Positions 32,042 through 40,041 of a DNA stretch of 64,000 bases are shown one piece after another. Numbering within the stretch: position 1 is the stretch's first letter; each line of letters begins with the position of its first letter. The stretch comes from an uncultured Prevotellaceae bacterium (lineage in GTDB: Bacteria; Bacteroidota; Bacteroidia; Bacteroidales; Muribaculaceae): positions 1 through 64,000 of the forward strand of contig CAMZFV010000006.1 in the NCBI GenBank assembly GCA_947306175.1, read 5' to 3'. The notes beneath the pieces were generated by a model. It searched no databases. It had not been told where the DNA came from and saw only the letters and a list, made by a program, of their open reading frames with translations. Made by a program: the position numbers and the translations under genes.

Positions 32042-35000
32042 TTATACTTTCTCTACGTTAACGGGGAGTGTCCAGCCATCCATGTCCAGCTCGACAGCTG
32101 TGGCGGGATCGACGGGCGCCACTGTGATGCTGTTGGCCAGCACCTGGTGGGCGATGTAGTCGCCATAGGCCTTGACAGCGTCATCGGTGCGCTCGTCGGG
32201 AGCGATGGTGACGTTGATCTTGTCGGTGATGTCAAAGTCTTTGCTCTTGCGCACGTTCTGGATGCGGTTGACCAGTTCGCGGGCAATACCCTCAAGGCGC
32301 AACTCGTCGGTGACGGTGATGTCGAGTGCTACGGTGAGGTTGCCCTCGTTGGCGACGAGCCAGCCGGGGATGTCTTCGCTGATGATTTCCACATCGGCGA
32401 GATCAACAACGGCCTGTTGACCGTCGAGGTCGACGGTAAATGTGCCGTCTTTCTCAAACTGGGCGATTTCGGGCTGCGACATGCCAGTAATCTTGGCGGC
32501 CAGCGCCTTCATCACCTTGCCGTACTTCGGACCCAACTTCTTGAAGTCGGGTTTCACGCGCTTGACAAGGATGCCTGCATCGTTGCCCACGATCTTGATT
32601 TCCTTGACGTTGACCTCGTTGCGGATGAGGTCGGCGACAGCCTCGATGTTTGCCCGCTGGTTGTCATCCAGTACAGGCACCATGATGGCCTGGAGTGGCT
32701 GGCGCACCTTGAGGTTCTGCTTGCGGCGCAACGACAGTACCATCGAAGTGATATCTTGTGCGGCCTGCATGCGCTGCTCAAGTTGCTTGTCGATGACGCT
32801 CTCGTCACACTTGGGGAAGCGGGCGAGGTGTACCGAATTCTCGCTGTGGGTGAGGTCGCGGTACAGGCGGTCGCTATAGAACGGAGCCACGGGCGCCATG
32901 AGCAATGCCACAGTGGTGAGGCACTGGTAAAGGGTCTGGTAGGCTGCCAGTTTGTCCTGGGTCATTTCGCCACCCCAGAAGCGCTTGCGGTTCAAGCGTA
33001 CGTACCAGTTGCTCAGGTGGTCACCTACAAAGGTGCTGATGGCACGGGCGGCACGGGTGGGCTCGTAGTCCTCCAGGTCGGCCTGTACGGTGGCAATGAG
33101 CGTGTTGAGCAGCGAGATGATCCAACGGTCAATCTCGGGACGCTCGGCCAGAGGTACTTGTGGAGCCTCGGGGTCGAAGCCGTCCACGTTGGCATAAAGT
33201 GCGAAGAACGAATAGGTGTTGTAAAGGGTGCCGAAGAACTTGCGGGCAACTTCGACCATACCTGCCTCGTCAAACTTGAGGTTGTCCCAAGGCGAAGAGT
33301 TGCTGATCATGTACCAACGCAGGGGGTCGCTGCCGTAAGTCTCGATGGCATTGAACGGGTCAACGGCATTGCCCAAACGCTTACTCATCTTGGCGCCATT
33401 CTTGTCGAGCACGAGACCGTTGGAGATGACGTTCTTGTAAGCCACGCTGTCAAACACCATCGTGGCGATCGCGTGAAGGGTGAAGAACCAGCCACGGGTC
33501 TGATCGACGCCCTCGGCGATGAAGTCGGCGGGGAAGAAGGTCTTTTTGTCTACGGCCTCCTTATTCTCGAATGGGTAGTGCAGCTGGGCGTAAGGCATTG
33601 CGCCGCTGTCGAACCACACGTCGATGAGGTCAAGCTCGCGCTTCATGGGCTTGCCTGAGTCGCTCACCAGAACGATGCCGTCCACATAGGGGCGGTGGAT
33701 GTCAATCTTATTGTAGTTCTTCTCGCTGTAGTCGCCGGGGATAAAGCCCTTGTCCTTGTAGGGGTTGGAGGGCATCACGCCAGCGGCCACTGCTTTCTCG
33801 ATTTCGTTGTAGAGTTCCTCGATGCTGCCGATGCACTTCTCGTCACCGTCGTCGTTGCGCCAGATGGGCAGCGGGGTGCCCCAGTAGCGGCTGCGGCTCA
33901 GGTTCCAGTCGTTGAGGTTCTCCAGCCACTTGCCGAAGCGTCCGGTACCCGTGTGCTCGGGCTTCCAGTTGATGGTGTGATTGAGTTCCACCATGCGGTC
34001 GCGGCAGGCGGTGTCGCGAATGAACCAGCTGTCGAGCGGGTAGTAGAGCACGGGCTTGTCGGTGCGCCAGCAGTGGGGATAGTTGTGGGTGTGCTTCTCC
34101 ATCTTGAAGGCGGTGCCTTCCTGCTTCATGCGGATGCAGATGTAGATGTTGAGATCCTCGGCCTTGTTGGCGGCGTCTTCGTCAAACTTGCCATTAACGG
34201 TGTATTGCGGGTCGTAGGCGTTCTTTACCCAGCGGCCGGCATATTCCTTGTAGAGGTCCACGTTGACGAAGTTCTTGACGAAGTCCTCGTCAAGGTCTTC
34301 GATGGTGTAGTATTTACCCGTGAGGTCCACCATGGGGCGGGTCTCCATCTTCTTGTTGATCATGTAGAGGGCGGGGATGCCGGCGGCCTTAGCCACGCGG
34401 GCATCGTCGGCACCAAAGGTGGGCGCGATGTGTACGATACCGGTACCGTCCTCGGTGGTCACATAGTCACCGGGGATGACACGGAAACCGTTGTCGTTGC
34501 CCACAACCTTGCCGTCAATCTTATCCACGGGCTTTACCCAGGGGAAGAGTTGGGCGTAGCGCATCTCCAGCAGGTCTTGACCCTTGAACGAGGCGATGAT
34601 CTTCCAGGGCACCACCTTGTCACCAGCGTTGTACTGCAGCGGCTGGTCCTTGCCCTCGGGTTTGAAGTAGGCGTCCAAACGGGCCTCGGCGAGGATGTAG
34701 ATGGCGGGCTTGCCGTTATAGGGGTTAAAGCTCTCGACGGCGACATAGTCAATCTTGTTACCGACGCACAGGGCGGTGTTGCTGGGCAGGGTCCACGGGG
34801 TGGTGGTCCATGCCAGTACGTATGTCTGGTTGAAGCCTTCATCGGCGGCCTCGTGAATCTTCTTGATGACGGGGTGCTCGTCGCCGCTCAACACGGTGAA
34901 CTGGGCGGTAACCGTCTGGTCCTTCACGTCGCGGTAGCAGCCCGGCAGGTTCAGCTCGTGAGAGCTCAGGCCGGTGCCAGCGGCGGGCGAGTAGGGCTGG

Positions 35001-35536
35001 ATGGTGTAACCCTTATAGAGCAGACCCTTGTTGTAGAGCTGCTTCAAGAGCCACCACAGGCTCTCGATGTAGCTGTTCTTGAAGGTGATGTAAGGATTCT
35101 TCATGTCCACCCAGTAGCCCATGCGGTGGGTCAAGTCTTCCCACTCGCGGGTGTATTTCATCACCTCCTTGCGGCAGGTGGCGTTGTACTCATCGACGGA
35201 AATCTTCTTGCCGATATCCTCCTTGGTGATGCCGAGGGCCTTTTCAACGCCCAGCTCGACGGGCAGACCGTGGGTGTCCCAACCGGCCTTGCGCAGTACC
35301 TGACATCCCTGCATGGTCTTGTAGCGGCAGAAGATGTCCTTGATGGTCCTGGCCATCACGTGGTGGATGCCGGGCATACCGTTAGCGCTGGGGGGACCTT
35401 CATAAAATACATAGGCGGGTGCACCCTCGCGTTCGCTGATACTGCGTCCAAACACGTTCTCGTTGTCCCACTGCTGCAGGACTTCCTTGTTGATATCTGA
35501 CAGGTTAAAACCGTTGTACTCGTTGAATTTCTTCAT
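32042..35536 (-). CDS. ileS: Isoleucyl-tRNA synthetase
   Basis: 1164 aa, charging tRNA-Ile. Class I signatures are GIHH within PSANGMPGIHHVMARTIK near residue 57 and KMSKRLGN (KMSKS loop) near residue 700; the editing domain (GTGIVHIAPTFGADD) is present. Length and motifs match the longer, eukaryote-like IleS2 type often linked to low mupirocin sensitivity; that link is family knowledge only. I start at MKKFNEYN, just before the conserved region, not at the long upstream frame. The -7 box TACCTTTG at 35576-35569 is the operon promoter. Confidence 0.97.
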   Translation of the reverse strand: MKKFNEYNGFNLSDINKEVLQQWDNENVFGRSISEREGAPAYVFYEGPPSANGMPGIHHVMARTIKDIFCRYKTMQGCQVLRKAGWDTHGLPVELGVEKALGITKEDIGKKISVDEYNATCRKEVMKYTREWEDLTHRMGYWVDMKNPYITFKNSYIESLWWLLKQLYNKGLLYKGYTIQPYSPAAGTGLSSHELNLPGCYRDVKDQTVTAQFTVLSGDEHPVIKKIHEAADEGFNQTYVLAWTTTPWTLPSNTALCVGNKIDYVAVESFNPYNGKPAIYILAEARLDAYFKPEGKDQPLQYNAGDKVVPWKIIASFKGQDLLEMRYAQLFPWVKPVDKIDGKVVGNDNGFRVIPGDYVTTEDGTGIVHIAPTFGADDARVAKAAGIPALYMINKKMETRPMVDLTGKYYTIEDLDEDFVKNFVNVDLYKEYAGRWVKNAYDPQYTVNGKFDEDAANKAEDLNIYICIRMKQEGTAFKMEKHTHNYPHCWRTDKPVLYYPLDSWFIRDTACRDRMVELNHTINWKPEHTGTGRFGKWLENLNDWNLSRSRYWGTPLPIWRNDDGDEKCIGSIEELYNEIEKAVAAGVMPSNPYKDKGFIPGDYSEKNYNKIDIHRPYVDGIVLVSDSGKPMKRELDLIDVWFDSGAMPYAQLHYPFENKEAVDKKTFFPADFIAEGVDQTRGWFFTLHAIATMVFDSVAYKNVISNGLVLDKNGAKMSKRLGNAVDPFNAIETYGSDPLRWYMISNSSPWDNLKFDEAGMVEVARKFFGTLYNTYSFFALYANVDGFDPEAPQVPLAERPEIDRWIISLLNTLIATVQADLEDYEPTRAARAISTFVGDHLSNWYVRLNRKRFWGGEMTQDKLAAYQTLYQCLTTVALLMAPVAPFYSDRLYRDLTHSENSVHLARFPKCDESVIDKQLEQRMQAAQDITSMVLSLRRKQNLKVRQPLQAIMVPVLDDNQRANIEAVADLIRNEVNVKEIKIVGNDAGILVKRVKPDFKKLGPKYGKVMKALAAKITGMSQPEIAQFEKDGTFTVDLDGQQAVVDLADVEIISEDIPGWLVANEGNLTVALDITVTDELRLEGIARELVNRIQNVRKSKDFDITDKINVTIAPDERTDDAVKAYGDYIAHQVLANSITVAPVDPATAVELDMDGWTLPVNVEKV

Positions 35537-35568
35537 TTTTAAATAATGTACATTTTCAAATTTGGGTG

Positions 35569-35576
35569 CAAAGGTA
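35569..35576 (-). promoter_or_regulatory. -7 box of ileS operon
   Basis: TACCTTTG on the minus strand, 33 bases before the ileS start codon. Confidence 0.5.
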
Positions 35577-35691
35577 ATGAAATAATTTGGAATGAAAAAC
35601 ATTGTTAATAAAATGTGGTTGAAGCAGGCGTTTTTTGTGAGAAATACCTGCTTCAACCACTGGAAAAATATCGTAATGTTTGAACTGTGTC

Positions 35692-36519
35692 TTAAAGACC
35701 GCTTCGCATTTGGGAATAACCTTGGCGTGAGTGTCCTCGTTTGCCGTGTTTTTTGTTGTTTTTAGGCGACTTCGCTTTCATGACTTCTTCGATACTGGAG
35801 GCCTGGCCTGTTTTTACCAGGTATTCAGCCTGGGCTATTGCCATCTGTTCGCGGAATTCGGGGCTGTTGTGGAGAGCAGCATAGCCGATGCTTGCGGCTA
35901 CACGGCTGGCATCCACGTCGCTCTGCCAGTGTGCACCGACGATCACGCGGCTCTCGCAATACATCCAACCACGGGCATAGATATCATTGGCGGCAGCGGG
36001 ATTGATTTCGGCCAGCAGCAGGGCGGCAGTCCAGCCACGCATGGTGTGGCCAGAGGGATAGGAGCCCTCGCCACGCAGATCGTTCTCTTCATCGGTGAGC
36101 ATTTTGTCCTCGAAGCGCTCAAAGGGGCGCTGACGGTGGTAATAGGCCTTAGGCGCTACACGCATGGGGTCGGTGGTGGCAAGGCTGGTCACCATGAGTT
36201 TCCAAATCTCAGGAGTGTTCTCTGCGGAGATGAACACGCCAAAGGGAACGGATAATTCAGCGAGCAGGGCCTCGTAGGACCACACAGCGTCACGCTTGGC
36301 GATTTCGGCACGCTCGGGGTCGAGACGCTGCTGCTTGCCCCAAGCGAAGCGCATCATGTCGTTGGCAAACTCAGGACTGTCAAAAGCGGGCGGAGCCGGC
36401 AAACATTTAATCAAGTCAGGCAACTGATCCACAGTAAAATAAGGCTGTACCTCATCCTGTGCATTCATCGTCATGGAAGCCGCAAGGGCAACCAAAGCAA
36501 TTACAAAAAACTTTTTCAT
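35692..36519 (-). CDS. PAP2 family (class A-type) acid phosphatase
   Basis: 275 aa, periplasmic. The start is the Met-Lys-Lys of the signal peptide (cleavage near MNAQ). All three parts of the phosphatase signature are visible: KAYYHRQRPFERF (KX6RP), GSYPSGHTMRG (PSGH) and SRVIVGAHWQSDVDA (SRX5HX3D). The body resembles PhoN-like non-specific acid phosphatases. The last about 25 residues are Lys/Arg-rich. Its promoter is the first of three tandem promoter-like modules. Confidence 0.92.
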   Translation of the reverse strand: MKKFFVIALVALAASMTMNAQDEVQPYFTVDQLPDLIKCLPAPPAFDSPEFANDMMRFAWGKQQRLDPERAEIAKRDAVWSYEALLAELSVPFGVFISAENTPEIWKLMVTSLATTDPMRVAPKAYYHRQRPFERFEDKMLTDEENDLRGEGSYPSGHTMRGWTAALLLAEINPAAANDIYARGWMYCESRVIVGAHWQSDVDASRVAASIGYAALHNSPEFREQMAIAQAEYLVKTGQASSIEEVMKAKSPKNNKKHGKRGHSRQGYSQMRSGL

Positions 36520-36550
36520 AATTAAGAGTAAAATTAATGTTATTTTGCCC

Positions 36551-36744
36551 GCAAAGGTAGTGCAAGCCATGGACAGAACAAAATGAAAAACCGCGTTTTT
36601 CATTTTTTATGTCATGGCGCCGCCTATTTTCGCCGCAGGCAACGGTAGTGCAAGACGAGCATAATGTCAAAGAAAAAAATCGATTTTTCTCTTTGGCATT
36701 GTTGAGGCGCAGCCTACCTTCACCGAAGGCAACGGTAATGCAAA
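36551..36744 (-). repeat. Triplicated promoter-hairpin module
   Basis: The sequence GCAAAGGTAGTGCAAG (36551) recurs as GCAACGGTAGTGCAAG (36639) and GCAACGGTAATGCAAA (36729), 88 and 90 bp apart. On the minus strand these hold -7 boxes TACCTTTG (36559-36552), TACCGTTG and TACCGTTG. The first two also have TTTG at 19 and 20 bp. Between copies lie long A/T hairpins (36580-36606 and 36663-36700). The copy next to the phosphatase gene is the consensus one. Confidence 0.7.
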
Positions 36745-36807
36745 AAACCATTCAAACGAATACTTTGAGAACTAAATCACAACAAGTACACCAAACTATT
36801 TTTTAAT

Positions 36808-36840
36808 CGGCCTGTGGCCGAGAAATTAAACAAAATTATT
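36808..36840 (+). repeat. GC-hairpin + AAATTAAACAAA element, copy B
   Basis: CGGCCTGTGGCCG followed by AGAAATTAAACAAAATTATT. The whole motif closely matches the reverse complement of copy A. Confidence 0.65.
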
Positions 36841-36976
36841 CCAACTGTGAGTGAGCACCTTATTTCTGTGTTTTTTAGATCAATCTATTATTTGAATCGT
36901 TGTTCGTAATGTACTGATAGTCAATATGGAATTGTTTCCCAGTTTAAAATGTCTCCTAAATGGATACACAGTTTTC

Positions 36977-37007
36977 TTGTCCTAAATAACATCAGTTGTT
37001 AACTTTG
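36977..37007 (+). promoter_or_regulatory. Promoter of HTH-HNH operon
   Basis: TTG (36977-36979), 20 bp, TAACTTTG (37000-37007). Confidence 0.65.
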
Positions 37008-37035
37008 CGGAACAAATTTTTAATTTCTAAAGAAG

Positions 37036-37656
37036 ATGAAAGCTAAATTATCACTCGGAAAGCTTATTGAGACTGAAGTAAGAAGACAACAGATGCATAT
37101 TTCTGATTTTGCTGACAAGATTCTATGTGGACGTCAAAATGTCTATAAAATCTTTGATAAATCATCAATCCATGTTGATCAATTAATGCGAATCTCAAGA
37201 GTTTTAAAACGAAATTTCTTTAAAGAAATAGCTGAAGATCCATCATTGATTGATATTGACAGTGAAGAAGCTATCCAGGAAATGGAGAATCGAAGGGCTG
37301 TTTCTCAATTTATGGAGGTTGTACCAAATCTCTTATATAAGATGGGAAAACAACCTGTAATAGCATTTGGCCGGCCTTTAGGAATGGAGGAAGATGTTGT
37401 ATTACCTGATTTTATGTTAACAAAATATTGGATTACATTTACAAAGGGGACTTTTTTGTCTGAACAGTATATATCAAATCCATTGTTCGAAATCAAAGTA
37501 TATGAGAGCACGACAGGAATTAAGGTGTACTCAATGACCAATATTCATAAGAGAACTAGAACTATTGACGTCAAACTGGATTATAAGACTGAGGAAGAGT
37601 GGGAAGAAACATTAAGGTTTATATTTGATACTTTCTTTAGTAATGGAAACGATTGA
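37036..37656 (+). CDS. HTH-domain protein with unknown C-terminal domain
   Basis: 206 aa. The N-terminal about 70 residues look like the XRE-type helix-turn-helix common in Bacteroidetes (LGKLIETEVRRQQMHISDFA ... RQNVYKIFDKSSIHVDQLMRIS). The C-terminal about 110 residues are a mixed alpha/beta region with no family I recognise (ITFTKGTF, FEIKVYESTTGIKVY). It is AT-rich relative to the core genes. Its end overlaps the HNH gene by 14 bp, so the two are coupled. Confidence 0.6.
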   Translation: MKAKLSLGKLIETEVRRQQMHISDFADKILCGRQNVYKIFDKSSIHVDQLMRISRVLKRNFFKEIAEDPSLIDIDSEEAIQEMENRRAVSQFMEVVPNLLYKMGKQPVIAFGRPLGMEEDVVLPDFMLTKYWITFTKGTFLSEQYISNPLFEIKVYESTTGIKVYSMTNIHKRTRTIDVKLDYKTEEEWEETLRFIFDTFFSNGND

Positions 37657-38722
37657 TTTATTGAATGATTATCAAGAAGTCCGAGAGTGTGATTTCAAGG
37701 GCGAGCATTATTCAGTTCGTGATAATGGTGCAATTTATCGTCATGCCCGTCTCAATAAAAAAGTGAGAAAGTATGATAATACATGGATGTTTGGTAAACC
37801 AAATGAGACAAATGGTTACATGTATATCAGTGATGTGAGAGTTCATCAAATTGTGGCTACTGCGTTTTGGGGAGAGCATGACACGAAGGTGTATGTTGTA
37901 GACCACAAGGATTCTAATAGGCGCAATAACCGTATTGATAATCTTCATTGGCTTACAAGGTTAGAGAATGTGCTGAGCAACCCTGCAACAAAAAAGAAAA
38001 TTATTATGTGTTGTGGTAGCGTTGAGGCGTTTCTTAATGATCCATCCGTAATTAGGCAGTTTGCTAATCAGCATCCTGAATACAGTTGGATGAGAGTAGT
38101 ATCAAAAGAAGAAGCAAAGCGAACATTAGATAATATGAATGAGTGGGCGTGTCGTCCAATAGAAGAACACAAGGGTGGTAAGATGGGTGATTGGATTTAC
38201 AAGTCTATAGGTTTCTATCCCCAAATGGAGATTATGAATGAATTAACGCAGAATAGTCACCGCAGACAGCATGTATCACAAGCGCCTGACGGCGTTTTTA
38301 GGTCATCTGATGTGATGCGAAATAATATCATAGAAGCCAATAGCCCTAAATCTGCACTTCAGAAGGATTGGACAACTCCAACAGATTTTCCTCTTTGTCC
38401 CATAAAACTATCTGATTCGGCATTATTAGAATATTACAACAATCTTTCAAAAGACGAGTTGTTGACAAAGAATATCTATGGTGGTACTAAGATAATTGAT
38501 TATGCTATGAATCAGGAAAAATCTTATATCTGGGTGTTATGTAAAAGAACAGAGAACACCCCAATTAAACCATGGGTGCTCACTGGAATATATGTTGATA
38601 AAGGAAAGTTTGTTCATGAGAATCTGCATTCATTCTTTGAAGAAAAAGGAGGATATAAGTATTATACTCTAGCTCAGGGCAAAGAATGGACTGGTGGTGA
38701 TTGTTTGGATGACTATTGTTAA
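37643..38722 (+). CDS. HNH endonuclease-like protein
   Basis: 359 aa from the ATG inside the end of the upstream gene. The N-terminal half holds a NUMOD4/HNH-type nuclease region: RVHQIVATAFWG ... YVVDHKDSNRRNNRIDNLHWLTRLEN, with His, Asp-His and Asn-rich metal/catalytic positions as in homing-like HNH proteins. The C-terminal about 200 residues are not recognised. AT-rich and coupled to an HTH protein; possible phage/defence or mobile origin, but no other mobile genes are present. Confidence 0.65.
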   Translation: METIDLLNDYQEVRECDFKGEHYSVRDNGAIYRHARLNKKVRKYDNTWMFGKPNETNGYMYISDVRVHQIVATAFWGEHDTKVYVVDHKDSNRRNNRIDNLHWLTRLENVLSNPATKKKIIMCCGSVEAFLNDPSVIRQFANQHPEYSWMRVVSKEEAKRTLDNMNEWACRPIEEHKGGKMGDWIYKSIGFYPQMEIMNELTQNSHRRQHVSQAPDGVFRSSDVMRNNIIEANSPKSALQKDWTTPTDFPLCPIKLSDSALLEYYNNLSKDELLTKNIYGGTKIIDYAMNQEKSYIWVLCKRTENTPIKPWVLTGIYVDKGKFVHENLHSFFEEKGGYKYYTLAQGKEWTGGDCLDDYC

Positions 38723-38744
38723 TCATTTAGAAGATAGAATTAAA

Positions 38745-39143
38745 ATGAAGAAGATTGTATTATTATTGTATTTGATGCTTCTTTGTTTGTGTGGTTTAGC
38801 TCAAACAAATAGCAATGTGCCTCCTCGTTATTATGTGAATCCTGCTGCTGAGTATCAGCTTTTCCCAACAGAAAATCGATGGATTTTCATTAAGTTAAAT
38901 ACCCAGACTGGTCAGATGTGGATGGTTCAGTATTCAACTGGCAGTATGTCGGATGCTTGTACATTCCCGCTGAACCCAACATCTTTGTTAAGGAGCTATG
39001 ATGAGAAAGTGGATGGACGTTATACTCTTTATCCAACTCAGAATTATTACAACTTTATTCTGCTCGATCAAATAAACGGTAGAACATGGCAAGTCCAATG
39101 GAATACAGATGTCTCAAAGACAGGAGTTTGGGAAATTGAGTGA
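38745..39143 (+). CDS. Small secreted protein with two related repeats
   Basis: 132 aa with a signal peptide of about 1-19 (CLCGLAQ). The mature part has two copies of a beta unit: YQLFPTENRWIFIKLNT ... QMWMVQYS and YTLYPTQNYYNFILLDQ ... RTWQVQWN. I recognise this repeat style from Bacteroidetes proteins but know no function. It is the third gene of the AT-rich HTH-HNH group; its start follows the HNH stop by 22 bp. Confidence 0.6.
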   Translation: MKKIVLLLYLMLLCLCGLAQTNSNVPPRYYVNPAAEYQLFPTENRWIFIKLNTQTGQMWMVQYSTGSMSDACTFPLNPTSLLRSYDEKVDGRYTLYPTQNYYNFILLDQINGRTWQVQWNTDVSKTGVWEIE

Positions 39144-39158
39144 TTGTTAAGTTGGTAA

Positions 39159-39530
39159 TTAAGATAATTGGTTTAGAATTTGTTGGATGACTGATTTCAA
39201 GGCGGGGAGGTCTTCTCTAATTGTGGAAAAGATGATGTCTTCGTCAATATGGGAGTATTCGTGTGAGATGATATTGCGCATGTCGTAGATGGCAAGCCAG
39301 GGGATTTCGTTGTGTTTCTCTAATAAATTGGATTCATCTTTAAGCAGTTTTCCAACATGTTCGCCAATGACTTGCAGTCGCATAACGCATGCATTGAACA
39401 CCATAACGTTTTGTGGCGTTGTTAGGAAATCAATGGGTTTGATGATCTGCTTGCTCCAACTGGTGATCAGGTCAATGCTCTCGATGATTTCAAGAAATCT
39501 TTCACGTGTGGTTGTTGATGTGTCTTTCAT
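39159..39530 (-). CDS. HEPN-family toxin (HepT/DUF86-like)
   Basis: 123 aa, all-helical HEPN ribonuclease-type protein. The RX4HXY motif is present as MRNIISHEYSHID. In HEPN/MNT pairs the HEPN protein is the toxic RNase, inactivated by AMPylation from the MNT partner. Overlaps the MNT gene by 4 bp. Confidence 0.85.
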   Translation of the reverse strand: MKDTSTTTRERFLEIIESIDLITSWSKQIIKPIDFLTTPQNVMVFNACVMRLQVIGEHVGKLLKDESNLLEKHNEIPWLAIYDMRNIISHEYSHIDEDIIFSTIREDLPALKSVIQQILNQLS

Positions 39531-39820
39531 ACAAAGATGGCTTCTTGTTGGATGGTTGATTTGAATACGGGTCGAAGGGAGTCACGCATCCTTACAAGGT
39601 CAACTGTGCGTCCCAGAAGATTAGAGAGAGCCTGTCTTAATTGGTACATGAGTGATAATGTGGGCTTTGATACTTCAACAACAATGTCGATGTCGCTTTC
39701 TTCGGTGTGCTCTTGTCTTGCTACCGAACCGAACACACCTAGGCGGGTGATGCCGAATTGGTCACCTTGTTCTTGCTTGAATGCAGCAAGTTTTGACAGA
39801 CATTCTTGAAGTGTTATCAT
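39527..39820 (-). CDS. MNT-family antitoxin nucleotidyltransferase (MntA-like)
   Basis: 97 aa with the minimal nucleotidyltransferase motif GVFGSVARQEHTEESDIDIVV (GSX10DXD). Expected to AMPylate and neutralise the adjacent HEPN protein. Antitoxin gene first, toxin second, as usual for this system. Its promoter is at 39874-39843. Confidence 0.85.
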   Translation of the reverse strand: MITLQECLSKLAAFKQEQGDQFGITRLGVFGSVARQEHTEESDIDIVVEVSKPTLSLMYQLRQALSNLLGRTVDLVRMRDSLRPVFKSTIQQEAIFV

Positions 39821-39842
39821 AACAGAATCACCAAATTATATC

Positions 39843-39874
39843 GCAAAATTAATAGTTCTTCATTAATTGACAAA
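39843..39874 (-). promoter_or_regulatory. Promoter of HEPN/MNT pair
   Basis: TTTG (39874-39871), 20 bp, TAATTTTG (39850-39843) on the minus strand. Confidence 0.65.
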
Positions 39875-40002
39875 AAATAAGGCAATATTTGTGCCATAAT
39901 AAACAGGCTGTTGATTGTCCAATGTGTATGTTAGAGTGGCTTTTTCGGGGGCGTTGACGTTATTTAGGGGAGAATTAAGCTTTTTTTAGAGGTGCATTCA
40001 TT

Positions 40003-40010
40003 ATCTTTGC
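40003..40010 (+). promoter_or_regulatory. -7 box of mscS-like gene
   Basis: TATCTTTG, 32 bases before the start codon. The -33 position is T-rich. Confidence 0.4.
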
Positions 40011-40041
40011 GGATTGAAAACCAATCTGATGTGAAGTAAAG

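Larger units (their letters stand above)
36604..37035. other. Intergenic region (432 bp)
   Basis: Holds two of the three promoter-hairpin modules, element copy B, then AT-rich sequence ending in the HTH gene promoter. No gene is seen. Confidence 0.6.

Noticed and set aside
33695..35500. 601-residue plus-strand frame, with a second at 32009-33658
   Set aside because: Antisense to ileS; the Val/Asp/Gly-rich composition is typical of antisense shadows.
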